Of a stretch of DNA of 64,000 nt, positions 6,696 through 16,033 are shown one piece after another. The position numbers were made by a program, and so were the translations under genes. Within the stretch, counting starts at the first letter, position 1. Each line of letters opens with the position of its first letter. The notes beneath the pieces were generated by a model that saw only the letters and a list, made by a program, of their open reading frames with translations, did no database searches and was not told where the DNA came from. This DNA comes from Piscinibacter defluvii (GTDB taxonomy: Bacteria; Pseudomonadota; Gammaproteobacteria; Burkholderiales; Burkholderiaceae_C): NCBI RefSeq assembly GCF_004011805.1, contig NZ_RCHJ01000022.1, forward strand, positions 1 through 64,000. The letters are read 5' to 3'.

Positions 6696-7922
6696 TCAGC
6701 CGGCGCGCCAGGCCAGCCAGGCGGCACTGGCGGCCAGGCTCGCCAGCGTCACCGGGATGCCGATGCGCGCATGGGTGCGCCAGTCGATCGTGATGCCGCG
6801 CCGCGCGGCGGCGTCGACCACGATGATGTTGGCGATGCTGCCGACGATGAACAGATTGCCCGCCAGCGTGCTCACCAGCGCCAGCGTCGGCCCGGCCAGC
6901 GGGTGCGTCGCGCTGGGCAGCAGCAGCATCACTGCCGGCACGTTGGAGACCAGGTTCGAGAGCACGAAGCTCACACCGGCCAGCGGCGCCAGCTCGGTGA
7001 GCGGCACGCCGGCGGCCGCCAGGTCGGCCACCACGGTGGCTGGCAGGCCGGTCTTCTGCAGCGCGTGGTTGACGATGAACAGGCCCATGAACAGCACCAG
7101 CAGCTCCCAGTCGATCAGGCCGAGCATGTCGCGCGAGTGCAGCTTGCGGCTCATCAGCAGCAGCCCGGCGCCGGTCAGCGCCACCACCTCGCGCGGCCAC
7201 GGCGTGAAGACGAAGCAGCCGACGATGCCGAAGGCGACCGCCAGGCCCTTGGTGGTCTGCCAGAGGTCGCTCGGCACGTCGCCGCGCGTCGCCTCGGGAG
7301 CGGGCGCATCCGGCGCGCCGGCGAAGTGGCCGCGGCTGGCGAAGGCGATCAGCGCCCAGGTCAGCGCGAGGCCCACCAGCACCGGCACGATCGCCTCCAG
7401 GAAGTAGCCCGCGAACGAGAGCTTCAGCGTCTCGCCGATCAGCATGTTCTGCGGGTTGCCGATCAGCGTCGCGGCCGAGCCGATGTTGGCCGCGCAGGCC
7501 AGCGCCAGCAGGTAGGGCAGCGGCGCGATGCGGCGCTGCCGGCAGGCGTCGATCAGCACCGGCGCGACGGCCAGGCAGACGATGTCGTTGCTGAACACCG
7601 CCGACAGCGCCGCCACCACCGCGATCAGCGCGCCGAGCAGCGCCGCCGGGCCGAGCGGCAGGGCGGCCAGGCGCCGCGTCACCAGGTCGTAGAAGCCGCC
7701 CAGGCGCATCTGCGCCGAGACCACCATGAACGAGAACAGCAGGATCAGCGTCGGCAGGTGGATCGAGCGCGCGGCCTCCTCGAGCGTGAGCGCCTCCATG
7801 CCGATCAGCGCGATCGCGCCGAGCAGCGCGATGCCGGTGCGGTCGAGCTGCAGGAAGGGCAGGCCGCCCAGGATCATGCCGAGGTAGACGACGAGGAATA
7901 CCGCGACGATGGCTTCGGTCAT
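6696..7922 (-). CDS. SLC13/CitMHS-type anion permease
   Basis: A 408-aa inner-membrane carrier with 10-12 hydrophobic segments. Its conserved loops (FSNDIVCLAVAPV, NIGSAATLIGNPQNM and a C-terminal LVSNVPAVMLLLPS) are those of the ion-transporter superfamily that includes ArsB, NhaD and dicarboxylate carriers. The substrate cannot be told from sequence. It is convergent with the ClC gene with no gap, and divergent from the AraC-type regulator at 7949. ATG 7922 is chosen because the hydrophobic N-terminus begins there; an upstream start at 8060 would add 46 Arg-rich residues and overlap the regulator. Confidence 0.85.
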   Translation of the reverse strand: MTEAIVAVFLVVYLGMILGGLPFLQLDRTGIALLGAIALIGMEALTLEEAARSIHLPTLILLFSFMVVSAQMRLGGFYDLVTRRLAALPLGPAALLGALIAVVAALSAVFSNDIVCLAVAPVLIDACRQRRIAPLPYLLALACAANIGSAATLIGNPQNMLIGETLKLSFAGYFLEAIVPVLVGLALTWALIAFASRGHFAGAPDAPAPEATRGDVPSDLWQTTKGLAVAFGIVGCFVFTPWPREVVALTGAGLLLMSRKLHSRDMLGLIDWELLVLFMGLFIVNHALQKTGLPATVVADLAAAGVPLTELAPLAGVSFVLSNLVSNVPAVMLLLPSATHPLAGPTLALVSTLAGNLFIVGSIANIIVVDAAARRGITIDWRTHARIGIPVTLASLAASAAWLAWRAG

Positions 7923-7948
7923 GGGGCGGGGGCCGTTAGGCTCGCGGG

Positions 7949-8830
7949 ATGGGAGCGCCGATTCTCGCCGCCGCCGAGTGCGCCGATGACCGCGTGCAGC
8001 GGCTCTACCTGCGCCTGCCGGAGGACCCGCTGGCCGGACCCGAGTCCGACACGCCGGCACACACGATGAGCGGCTTCGCCGTCGCGCCGGCGCTGCGCGA
8101 CACGCTGGCCCACCTGCTGCTCTACCGCGAGACGCTCGCGCCGGGGCAGTCGCTGGTCGAGCGCGTGCTGCCCGACGGCGCGGTGCGGCTGACCGTGCAC
8201 CTGGGCGAACGGCCGCATGCCGAGGTGATCGGCCCCTGGCCGGCCCCGGCGCTGGTGACCCTGCAGGGCGCGATGCACGGTCTCACCGCCACGCTGCAGC
8301 CCGGCGCCGCCGCCGCGCTGTTGGGGGTGCCGGCGCACCACCTGACCGGCCGCGTGCTGGCACTGGACGATCTGTGGGGCACCGCGGGCCGCGACCTGGC
8401 CGAGCGGGTGGCGCTGGCGCGCGGCGACGCGGCCCGCGCCGCGCTGCTGCAGGCGCTGTTGCGGGCACGCCGTGGCGCGCGCGCGGCGCCGCCGGCGGTG
8501 GCGGCCGCGGCACGGGCGATCGCGGCCGGCGCCGGCGCTCGGCCGCTGCGGGCGCTCGCCGACGAACTGGGGCTGGGCGAGCGCCGCCTGCAGCAGCTGT
8601 TCCGCGAGCATGTCGGCCTGTCGCCGCGAACCGCCGCGCGCTTGGCGCGGCTGCAGGCGCTGCTGCGCGCGCTGCGCCGGCCGCAGCCGCTGCCCTGGGC
8701 CGAGCTGGCGCCGGCGCATGGCTACTACGACCAGGCGCACCTGGCCAACGAGTTCCGCGCGCTGTGCGGGCTGTCGCCGGGCGCGTTCGCCGGGCGCTCG
8801 GTTTCGCGTTCTTCCAAGACAGCCGGCTGA
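7949..8830 (+). CDS. AraC family transcriptional regulator
   Basis: A 293-aa protein. The C-terminal 95 residues form an AraC-type double HTH (RPLRALADELGLGERRLQQLFREHVGLSPR, then AHGYYDQAHLANEFRALCGLSPGAF). The N-terminal part (about 50-160) resembles the DUF6597-type ligand domain of many short AraC regulators. If the start is 7949, only 26 bp separate it from the divergent permease start. An in-frame ATG at 8066 would leave a 143-bp promoter region and is a real alternative. The target may be the divergent permease or the downstream SDR. Confidence 0.8.
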   Translation: MGAPILAAAECADDRVQRLYLRLPEDPLAGPESDTPAHTMSGFAVAPALRDTLAHLLLYRETLAPGQSLVERVLPDGAVRLTVHLGERPHAEVIGPWPAPALVTLQGAMHGLTATLQPGAAAALLGVPAHHLTGRVLALDDLWGTAGRDLAERVALARGDAARAALLQALLRARRGARAAPPAVAAAARAIAAGAGARPLRALADELGLGERRLQQLFREHVGLSPRTAARLARLQALLRALRRPQPLPWAELAPAHGYYDQAHLANEFRALCGLSPGAFAGRSVSRSSKTAG

Positions 8831-8874
8831 GCGAGGGCTAGCGTGGCACCCCTGTCGACTCCACGAGCCCCGCG

Positions 8875-9786
8875 ATGAATGCCTCCCCCTCGTCCGAACG
8901 TCCCCTGGCCGGCCGCGTGGCCGTCGTCACCGGCGCCAGCCGCGGTGCCGGCCGCGGCATCGCGGTCGAACTCGGCGCCGCCGGCGCCACCGTCTACGTC
9001 AGCGCCCGCAGCACCCGGGCCGAGCCGGCGCGCGGCTACGAGCAGCTGCTCGCGCTGCAGCAGGGCGCGCGCCTGCCCGGCTCGATCGAGCAGACCGCCG
9101 AGGAGGTGAGCGCGGCCGGCGGGCAGGGCATCGCGGTGCGTTGCGACCATGGCGACGAGGCCCAGGTGGGCACGCTGTTCGAGCGGGTGCAGCGCGAGCA
9201 GGGCCGGCTCGACCTGCTGGTCAACAACGCCTGGGGCGGGCACGAGAGCTTCGACGGCGTGTTCGAGCGGCCGTTCTGGGAGCACCCGCTGGCACATTGG
9301 GACTCGATGATCGACCGCGGCGTGCGCTACCACCTGCTGGCCGCGCGCGCGGCGGCGGCGCTGTTCGTGGCGCAGCGCCACGGGCTCATCGTCGGCACCA
9401 CCTTCTGGGACAGTGGCCGCTACCTGCGCGGCAACCTGTACTACGACCTGGCCAAGGCGGCGCTGGTGCGCCTGGCCTACGCCTTCGCCGAGGAACTCAG
9501 GCCCTACGGCGTGGCCTCGCTGGCGCTCTCGCCGGGCTGGATGCGCACGGAATTCGTGCTCGCGGCCTACCAGACCGACGAAGCGCACTGGCACGAGGTG
9601 CCGGCGCTCGCGCGCACCGAGTCACCGCGCTACCTGGGGCGCGCGGTCGCGGCGCTCGCCGCCGACGCGCAGGTGCTCGGTCGCAGCGGCACCGTGCCGA
9701 GCGTCGCCGAGCTGGCCCGGCACTACGGTTTCACCGACATCGACGGCCGCCAGCCGCCGGCCTTCGAGCTCGGCGACGGGGCCTGA
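8875..9786 (+). CDS. SDR family oxidoreductase (DHRS1-like)
   Basis: A 303-aa NAD(P)-dependent short-chain dehydrogenase. The cofactor motif TGASRGAGRGI is at about residues 20-30, the NNAWGG motif at about 117-122, and the catalytic Tyr/Lys pair lies in YYDLAK (about 191-196). The C-terminal extension after the Rossmann core and the NNAWGG variant match the DHRS1-like subgroup, whose substrates are carbonyl compounds of uncertain identity. It follows the AraC-type regulator by 44 bp on the same strand and may be its target. Confidence 0.88.
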   Translation: MNASPSSERPLAGRVAVVTGASRGAGRGIAVELGAAGATVYVSARSTRAEPARGYEQLLALQQGARLPGSIEQTAEEVSAAGGQGIAVRCDHGDEAQVGTLFERVQREQGRLDLLVNNAWGGHESFDGVFERPFWEHPLAHWDSMIDRGVRYHLLAARAAAALFVAQRHGLIVGTTFWDSGRYLRGNLYYDLAKAALVRLAYAFAEELRPYGVASLALSPGWMRTEFVLAAYQTDEAHWHEVPALARTESPRYLGRAVAALAADAQVLGRSGTVPSVAELARHYGFTDIDGRQPPAFELGDGA

Positions 9787-9882
9787 ACCGAGCCGCTGGC
9801 TGCGCTCGGCCTGCGCGGCCACGGCCACCCAGGCCGCCACCAGCGCCAGGCCCACCAGCAGCTCGACCAGCGACTTGCGCAT
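9622..9882 (-). CDS. Doubtful small ORF with hydrophobic N-terminus
   Basis: An 86-aa frame starts 17 bp after the stop of the 49-aa peptide on the same strand, preceded by a GGCGAGG sequence. Residues 5-25 are strongly hydrophobic (LVELLVGLALVAAWVAVAAQA) like a signal or anchor. The remainder runs antisense to the 3' end of the SDR gene and looks like GC-rich shadow sequence. It may be a real membrane peptide with an unusual tail, or an artefact. Confidence 0.25.
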   Translation of the reverse strand: MRKSLVELLVGLALVAAWVAVAAQAERSQRLGSGPVAELEGRRLAAVDVGETVVPGQLGDARHGAAATEHLRVGGERRDRAPQVAR

Positions 9883-9899
9883 CGTCGTCGCCTCGCCGA

Positions 9900-10049
9900 T
9901 CAGGCCACGTTGCCCTGCACCAGGCAGGCGCAGCGCACGCTCTCGGCCACACGCAGCTCGGTGCGCTCGTCGCCGGCCCAGGCCACCGAGGCGGCAAAGC
10001 CGATCAGGGCGGTCAGCGCCGCCAGACCCGTCAGGTGGATCGCCTTCAT
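9900..10049 (-). CDS. Small exported peptide, 49 aa, uncharacterised
   Basis: This frame was found by reading the 368-bp gap 9787-10154. It has a canonical AAGGAG ribosome-binding site 7 nt before the ATG at 10049. Residues 1-25 are a clear signal peptide (basic Lys2, hydrophobic core, cleavage expected near VAWA/GD). The mature 24 residues are polar and end with a Cys-Ala-Cys motif (Cys40, Cys42). An in-frame ATG at 10079 would add ten residues but lies at the predicted transcription start. No family is recognised. The rest of the gap beyond this gene and its promoter shows nothing coding. Confidence 0.6.
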   Translation of the reverse strand: MKAIHLTGLAALTALIGFAASVAWAGDERTELRVAESVRCACLVQGNVA

Positions 10050-10081
10050 CGCAGGCTCCTTCAACATCTTCTTGTCCATGC

Positions 10082-10108
10082 GACGAATCTAGTGGCCCAA
10101 GCTCGACA
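10082..10108 (-). promoter_or_regulatory. Possible ECF-sigma-type promoter of the 49-aa peptide
   Basis: On the minus strand, TGTCGA (10108-10103) and CGTC (10085-10082) are separated by 17 bp, resembling the TGTCGA/CGTC-type elements reported for some ECF sigma factors. Transcription from it would begin near 10076, leaving the AAGGAG and ATG 10049 in a short leader. GACA-N6-TGTC (10105-10118) overlaps the -35 and could also be an operator half-site pair. No matching sigma factor gene is in the window, so this is a weak assignment. Confidence 0.3.
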
Positions 10109-10154
10109 GAAAAATGTCCCGCCAGCCAATGCTTCGTTTCATTTGTAGGAACGG

Positions 10155-11585
10155 TCAGGCCCCGGCCCGGCCCTCACCCCAGCCGCCGCCCAGCGCCCGG
10201 ATCAGCCCGACGGTGCTCTGGTACTGCGCCGCGCGCACCGCCAGCGCCTGGCGGCGGTTGCGCAGCTCGCTGCGGCGCGCGTCGAGCAGCTCGAGCTGGC
10301 TGACCAGGCCGTTGCGCCAGCGCGTCTCCGAGAGCCCCGTCGCGCGCAGCGCCGACTCGACGGCACGCGCCTGCGCCCGGCCCTGCTCGTCGAGCAGGCG
10401 CAGCGCGGCGAGTTCGTCCTCGACGTCGCGGAAGGCCACCAGCACCTGCTCGCGGTAGCCGGCCAGCGCGGCGTCCAGCTCGGCGCGGGCGCTGGCGACA
10501 CCGGCCTCGCGCCGGCCGCCGTCCAGGATCGGCAGCGACAGCAGCGCGCCGACGCTCCAGGCGCGCGCCGACCAGCGGAACAGGTCCGACAACTCCGGCG
10601 AGGCGAAGCCCCCCGCCGCGGTGAGCGACAGGTTCGGGAACCAGGCCGCCTGCGCGACGCCCACCCGTGCCTGCGCCGCCAGCAGGCTGCTCTGCGCCGC
10701 CGAGACGTCGGGCCGGCGCGCCAGCACCGTGCTCGGCACGCCGGCCGGCACCTGCGGCAGGGCCGTCTGCCAGGCGGCCGGCGCGAGGCGGAAGCCACTC
10801 GCCGGCTCGCCCAGCAGCAGCGCCAGGCCATGCTCGAGCCGGGCGCGCTGGCGGTCCAGCGCCAGCGCCTCCGCCTCGGTGGCGGCGACCTCGCTGCGCA
10901 CGCGCGCCAGGTCGAGCTCGGCGATGTCGCCGGCGGCCACGCGCCGCTCGGTCAGGCGCAGCGTGTCGCGGTAGGCCTCGACGGTGTCGCGCACCAGGGT
11001 GCGTTCGTCGTCCAGCGCACGCAGCGCGAAGTAGGCCTGCGCCACCTCGGCCTGCACCAGCAGCCGCGTGCTCTGCAGCAGCGCCTCGCGTGCCTGGGCG
11101 TCGAGTGCCGCGGCGTCGCTCGCCTTGGCGAGGCGGCCGAACAGGTCGAGCTCGTAGGCGAGCGATGCACCGGCCGACAGCACGGTGCCGGGCGGCACCC
11201 CCAGGCCCGGCTGGGCGCTGCGGTCAGCGCTCGCGCCCACCCCCAGCTGCAGCGCACGCTGCGCATCGGTGGCGCGCAGCAGGGCGCGGGCCTGGGCGAG
11301 GCGCGCCGCGGCTGTCTGCAGGCTGGTGTTGCCGGCCTCGGCGCGGGTGACCAGGTCGTCGAGCGTCGGGTCGCCGAAGGCTTTCCACCAGCTGCCGCGC
11401 GGCTGCGCCTCGGCGGGGGCCGTGGTGGTCCAGGCGCCCTGCGCCTCGGCGAAGGCCGCGGGCAGCTCGGGCAGCGTGGGCAGCGGCGCCGGGGTCGTCG
11501 CACAGCCGGCCAGCACCAGCAGCGCGAGCAGCGGGGCGAGGGTGAAGCGGGTCGTTCGGTTCTTCATGGCACGGGTCTCATTCAT
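10155..11585 (-). CDS. RND efflux outer-membrane factor (NodT/OprM family lipoprotein)
   Basis: A 476-aa TolC-like channel. A lipoprotein signal with lipobox LAGC is seen at about residues 25-28. Two repeats of the OEP domain follow (about 60-260 and 275-465), with the family segments SLAYELDLFGRL, ARRPDVSAAQ and FRDVEDELAALR. It forms the trans-periplasmic duct for the pump encoded upstream. The start at 11585 overlaps the pump stop by 8 bp; ATG 11567 is an equally plausible start. It is the last gene of the efflux operon. Confidence 0.93.
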   Translation of the reverse strand: MNETRAMKNRTTRFTLAPLLALLVLAGCATTPAPLPTLPELPAAFAEAQGAWTTTAPAEAQPRGSWWKAFGDPTLDDLVTRAEAGNTSLQTAAARLAQARALLRATDAQRALQLGVGASADRSAQPGLGVPPGTVLSAGASLAYELDLFGRLAKASDAAALDAQAREALLQSTRLLVQAEVAQAYFALRALDDERTLVRDTVEAYRDTLRLTERRVAAGDIAELDLARVRSEVAATEAEALALDRQRARLEHGLALLLGEPASGFRLAPAAWQTALPQVPAGVPSTVLARRPDVSAAQSSLLAAQARVGVAQAAWFPNLSLTAAGGFASPELSDLFRWSARAWSVGALLSLPILDGGRREAGVASARAELDAALAGYREQVLVAFRDVEDELAALRLLDEQGRAQARAVESALRATGLSETRWRNGLVSQLELLDARRSELRNRRQALAVRAAQYQSTVGLIRALGGGWGEGRAGA

Positions 11586-14500
11586 GACGGGCGAGCGGCG
11601 CGGCCGGTTGCGGCTGCACCGACGAGCCGGCGAAGCCTTCCAGGTGCGGCACTTCGCCGTGCTGCTTCAGCGGCCGGTTGCCGGCCAGCCGGCGCATCAG
11701 CACGTAGAACACGGGGGTCAGGAACAGGCCGAAGGCGGTCACGCCGATCATCCCGGCGAACACCGCGATGCCCATGGCCTGGCGCATCTCGGCGCCGGCG
11801 CCGGTGGAGAAGGCGAGCGGAATCACGCCCATCACAAAGGCCAGCGAGGTCATCAGGATCGGCCGCAGCCGCAGCTGCGCCGCCTCGATGGCCGCCTGCA
11901 CCGGCGATCTGCCGGCGAACTCGAGCTCGCGGGCGAACTCGACGATCAGGATCGCGTTCTTCGCCGACAGGCCCACCAGCACCACCAGCCCGATCTGGGT
12001 GAAGATGTTGTTGTCGCCGCCGGCGAGCCACACGCCGGTGAGCGCGGCCAGCAGCCCCATCGGCACGATCAGGATGATCGCCGCGGGCAGCGTCAGGCTC
12101 TCGTACAGCGCGGCCAGCACCAGGAACACGAGCAGGATCGCGATCGGGAACACCCACACCGCGGAGTTGCCGGCCAGGATCTCCTGGTACGTGAGCTCGG
12201 TCCACTCGAAGCCGATGCCCGGAGGCAGTGTCTCGGCCGCGATGCGCTCGATGGCCTCCTGCGCCTGGCCGGAGCTGAAGCCCGGCGCCGGGCCGCCGTT
12301 GATGTCGGCTGAGAGGAAGCCGTTGTAGCGCATCGCGCGCTCGGGCCCGAAGCTCGGCTGCACCTTCAGCAGCGCCGCGAGCGGCACCATCTCGCCCGAG
12401 GCCGAGCGCACCTTCAGCGCGCCGACGTCCTCGGCCCGCGCCCGGTACGGCGCGTCGGCCTGCACACGCACGGTGTAGGTCTTGCCGAACTGGTTGAAGT
12501 CGTTCACGTACAGGCTGCCGAGGTAGATCTGCAGCGTGTCGAACACGTCCGTCACCGCCACGCCGAGCTGGCGCGCCTTGGTGCGGTCGATGTCGGCATA
12601 CAGCTGCGGCACGTTGACCTGCCAGCTCGAGAACAGGCCGGCCAGCTCGGGCGTCTGGTAGGCCTTGGCCATGAAGGCCTTGACGGCCGCGTCCATCGCC
12701 TCGTAGCCGAGCGAGCCGCGGTCCTGCAGCTGCAGCTTGAAGCCGCCGGTCGTGCCCAGGCCCTGCACCGGCGGGGGCGGGAACATCACGACGAAGGCTT
12801 CCTCGATCGCGGCGCCGTACTGCTGGTTCAGCGCCTGGGCGATCGCCCCGGCCGACAGCGACGGATCGCGCCGCTGCTCGAAGGGGTCGAGCGTGGCGAA
12901 CACGATGCCCGCGTTCGAGCTGTTGGTGAAGCCGTTGATCGACAGCCCCGGGAAGGCCACCGCATGCTGCACGCCCGGCTGCTTGAGCGTGATCTCGCCC
13001 ATGCGGCGGATCACGTCCTCGGTGCGGTCGAGCGTCGCGCCGTCAGGCAACTGGGCGAAGCCGATCAGGTACTGCTTGTCCTGCCCGGGCACGAAGCCGC
13101 CGGGAAGGGTGCGGAACAGCCCCGCCGTCAGCGCCGCCAGGCCGAGGTAGAGCGCGAACATGACGGCCTTTCGGCCGATCGCCCGGCTGACGCCGCCGCG
13201 GTACGCCGTGGCACCGCGCACGAAGCCCCGGTTGAAGAGCCGGAAGAAGCCGCCGAACACGCGGTCCATGCCGCGCGTCAGCGCGTCCTTGGGCGCGCCG
13301 TGCGCCTTCAGCAGCAGCGCGGCGAGCGCCGGCGAGAGCGTCAGCGAGTTGATCGCCGAGATCACCGTCGAAATCGCGATGGTCAGCGCGAACTGACGGT
13401 AGAACTGGCCCGTCAGCCCGGTGATGAAGGCCAGCGGCACGAACACCGCCACCAGCACCAGCGCGATCGCGATGATCGGTCCGGAGACCTCGCGCATCGC
13501 GCGGTAGGTCGCCTCGCGCGGCGACAGCCCGGCCTCGATGTTGCGCTCGACGTTCTCGACCACCACGATCGCGTCGTCGACCACGATGCCGATCGCCAGC
13601 ACCAGCCCGAACAGGCTCAGCGCGTTGATCGAGAAGCCCGCCAGGTGCATCACCGCGAAGGTGCCGACCACCGACACCGGCACCGCCAGCAGCGGGATGA
13701 TCGAGGCGCGCCAGGTCTGCAGGAACAGGATCACGACCAGCACCACCAGCGCGACGGCCTCCAGCAGCGTCTGCACCACCGAGGCGATCGAGGCGCGCAC
13801 GAACTGCGTGGTGTCGTAGACGATCTCGTAGTCCACGCCCTCGGGCATGGTCTTCTTCAGCTCCTGCATCGTCGCGCGCACCGCGTCGGCGATCTCGATC
13901 GCGTTCGAGCCCGGCGCGGCGAACACGCCGGTGGCCACCGCCGGCTTGTTGTCCAGCAGCGAGCGCAGCGAGTAGTCGCTCGCGCCGAGTTCCAGGCGGG
14001 CGACGTCGCGCAGGCGCGTCACCGCACCGTCGGAGCCGGTCTTGACGATGATGTCGCCGAACTCCTCCTCCGACTTCAGCCGGCCCTGGGCGTTGATCGA
14101 GAGCTGCAGGTCCACGCCGGGCAGGCCCGGCGAGGCGCCCACCACGCCGGCGGCGGCCTGCACGTTCTGCTCGCGGATCGCACGCACCACGTCGCCGGCC
14201 GCCAGGCCGCGCTCGGCCATCTTGTGCGGGTCGAGCCAGGCGCGCATCGCGTAGTCGCCGCCGCCCCACATCTGCACCTGGCCCACGCCCTTCAGGCGCG
14301 CCAGGCGGTCCTTCAGGTGCAGCGCGGCGTAGTTGCGCAGGTAGGTGATGTCGTAGCGCTCGTTGGGCGAGACCAGGTGCACGACCATGATGAAGTCGGG
14401 CGAGGACTTCACCGTGGTGACGCCCGTGCGGCGCACCTCCTCGGGCAGGCGCGGCTCGGCCTGCGCCACGCGGTTCTGCACCAGCTGCTGCGCCTTGTCG

Positions 14501-14805
14501 GGATCGGTGCCGAGCGCGAAGGTGACGTTCAGCGTCATCACGCCGTCGGTCGTGGCCTGGCTGGCCATGTACAGCATGCCCTCGACGCCGTTGATCGCTT
14601 CCTCCAGCGGCGTGGCCACCGTCTCGGCGATCACCTTCGGGTTGGCGCCCGGGTACACCGCGCGCACCACCACCGTCGGCGGCACCACCTCGGGGTACTC
14701 CGAGACCGGCAGGCCGCGCAGCGCGATCAGGCCGGCCAGGAACATCAGCAGCGACAGCACGCCGGCGAAGATCGGCCGGTCGATGAAGAACTTGGACAGG
14801 TTCAT
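11578..14805 (-). CDS. RND efflux pump, HAE1 (AcrB/MexB) family
   Basis: A 1075-aa inner-membrane proton/drug antiporter. It has the family N-terminus (FFIDRPIFAGVLSLLMFLAG), twelve predicted membrane segments with two large periplasmic loops, and the proton-relay region GIVVDDAIVVVENVERN in TM4 with paired aspartates. The second half carries GLSAKNAILIVEFA. Length is normal for the family. The start at 14805 is 7 bp from the adaptor stop; an upstream ATG at 14835 would overlap the adaptor. Substrates are likely amphipathic drugs or solvents, but cannot be named. Confidence 0.95.
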   Translation of the reverse strand: MNLSKFFIDRPIFAGVLSLLMFLAGLIALRGLPVSEYPEVVPPTVVVRAVYPGANPKVIAETVATPLEEAINGVEGMLYMASQATTDGVMTLNVTFALGTDPDKAQQLVQNRVAQAEPRLPEEVRRTGVTTVKSSPDFIMVVHLVSPNERYDITYLRNYAALHLKDRLARLKGVGQVQMWGGGDYAMRAWLDPHKMAERGLAAGDVVRAIREQNVQAAAGVVGASPGLPGVDLQLSINAQGRLKSEEEFGDIIVKTGSDGAVTRLRDVARLELGASDYSLRSLLDNKPAVATGVFAAPGSNAIEIADAVRATMQELKKTMPEGVDYEIVYDTTQFVRASIASVVQTLLEAVALVVLVVILFLQTWRASIIPLLAVPVSVVGTFAVMHLAGFSINALSLFGLVLAIGIVVDDAIVVVENVERNIEAGLSPREATYRAMREVSGPIIAIALVLVAVFVPLAFITGLTGQFYRQFALTIAISTVISAINSLTLSPALAALLLKAHGAPKDALTRGMDRVFGGFFRLFNRGFVRGATAYRGGVSRAIGRKAVMFALYLGLAALTAGLFRTLPGGFVPGQDKQYLIGFAQLPDGATLDRTEDVIRRMGEITLKQPGVQHAVAFPGLSINGFTNSSNAGIVFATLDPFEQRRDPSLSAGAIAQALNQQYGAAIEEAFVVMFPPPPVQGLGTTGGFKLQLQDRGSLGYEAMDAAVKAFMAKAYQTPELAGLFSSWQVNVPQLYADIDRTKARQLGVAVTDVFDTLQIYLGSLYVNDFNQFGKTYTVRVQADAPYRARAEDVGALKVRSASGEMVPLAALLKVQPSFGPERAMRYNGFLSADINGGPAPGFSSGQAQEAIERIAAETLPPGIGFEWTELTYQEILAGNSAVWVFPIAILLVFLVLAALYESLTLPAAIILIVPMGLLAALTGVWLAGGDNNIFTQIGLVVLVGLSAKNAILIVEFARELEFAGRSPVQAAIEAAQLRLRPILMTSLAFVMGVIPLAFSTGAGAEMRQAMGIAVFAGMIGVTAFGLFLTPVFYVLMRRLAGNRPLKQHGEVPHLEGFAGSSVQPQPAAPLARHE

Positions 14806-14812
14806 CGCGACC

Positions 14813-16033
14813 TCACGACTGCTTGGGCGCGGCACTCTTGGCCGTCACCTCGGGTTTGGCATCCATCGCCACCTCCTTCGGCGCGAGCAGCGCCCCGGGC
14901 CGCACGCGCTGCAGCCCGTTGACGACCACCCGCTCGCCGGGCTGCAGGCCCTCGGTGACGACACGCAGGCCGTTGAACGCGCCGCCGAGCTTCACCTCGC
15001 GCCACGCGGCCTTGTTGTCGGCGCCCACCACCATCACGAAGCGCTTGTTCTGGTCGGTGCCGACGGCGCGCTCGTTGACCAGCAGCGCCGTGGCGGCCTG
15101 CGGCTGGCCCATGCGCAGCTTCGCGAACTGGCCCGGGATCAGCCGGCCGTCCGGGTTGTCGAACACGGCGCGCACGCGGATCGTGCCGCTCCGGGTGTCG
15201 ACCTGGTTGTCGATCAGCTGCAGCCGTCCCTCGACCTGGCGTGGACCGATCTCCATCTGCACCGGGATGCGCTCGATCGCCGTGCGCGCGCCGGCGCTGC
15301 GCAGCTCGCCGAGCGCGCGCAGCACCGACTGCTCGTCGGCGTCGAAGCTGGCATAGATCGGGCTCACCGAGACCAGCGTGGTCAGCACCGGCGCACCCGG
15401 GCCGGCCGCGACCAGGTTGCCCACCGTCACCTCGACGCGCCCGATGCGCCCGGCGATCGGCGCGCGCACCTGGGTGTAGCCCAGGTCCAGTCGGGCCGAC
15501 TGCTCGGCCGCCTGCGCCGAGCGCAGCTGCGCGTCGGCCTCGCGCCAGGCGTTGTGGCGCTCGTCGAACTCGCGCTGCGCGATGGCGCGCTCTTCCCACA
15601 GGCGCTTGGCGCGCTCGAGCTCGTTCTTCGTGTGGTCGAGCCGGGCCTGGGCCGCGGCCACTTGCGCCTGCACGCGCTCCAGTGCGGCGGCGTAGGGCGC
15701 CGGGTCGATGGTGAACAGCAGCTCGCCCTGGCGCACCAGCGCGCCTTCGCGGAAGTGCACCGCCTGCACCGTGCCGGCGGCGCGCGAGCGCAGCTCGACA
15801 TGCTCGACGGCTTCGAGCCGGCCGGAGAACTCGTCCCAGGCAGCGACCGGGCTGGCCTGCACGGTGGCCACCGAGACCGGCACGCCGGCCGGCGCCGCGG
15901 CCGCCGGGGTGGCCTCGGCCTTGCCACCGGACAGCCCGAGCAGCACGGCCGGCACGGCGGCCACGGTGGTCAGCAAGAGGGCCGCGACCAGCGGGCCGGG
16001 CTTGAACAGCGAGAAGTTCTTGGTCGTCGTCAT
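14813..16033 (-). CDS. RND efflux periplasmic adaptor (AcrA/MexA family)
   Basis: A 406-aa membrane fusion protein. It has an N-terminal hydrophobic anchor (about residues 13-35). A biotinyl-lipoyl half-motif (HVELRSRAAGTVQAVHFREGALVRQGELLF) comes before an alpha-hairpin (about 115-175), and the lipoyl return is LGYTQVRAPIAGRIGRVEVTVGN. A beta-barrel and a membrane-proximal domain follow. It links pump and outer-membrane factor. Its ATG overlaps the stop of the preceding hydrolase gene by 4 bp (ATGA), giving one operon: hydrolase, adaptor, pump, outer-membrane factor. Confidence 0.94.
   Translation of the reverse strand: MTTTKNFSLFKPGPLVAALLLTTVAAVPAVLLGLSGGKAEATPAAAAPAGVPVSVATVQASPVAAWDEFSGRLEAVEHVELRSRAAGTVQAVHFREGALVRQGELLFTIDPAPYAAALERVQAQVAAAQARLDHTKNELERAKRLWEERAIAQREFDERHNAWREADAQLRSAQAAEQSARLDLGYTQVRAPIAGRIGRVEVTVGNLVAAGPGAPVLTTLVSVSPIYASFDADEQSVLRALGELRSAGARTAIERIPVQMEIGPRQVEGRLQLIDNQVDTRSGTIRVRAVFDNPDGRLIPGQFAKLRMGQPQAATALLVNERAVGTDQNKRFVMVVGADNKAAWREVKLGGAFNGLRVVTEGLQPGERVVVNGLQRVRPGALLAPKEVAMDAKPEVTAKSAAPKQS

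Noticed and set aside
12964-14922. Long open frame antisense to the RND pump, rich in His, Arg and Gln
   Set aside because: It mirrors the codon structure of the pump gene in GC-rich DNA and shows no domain or ribosome-binding site.
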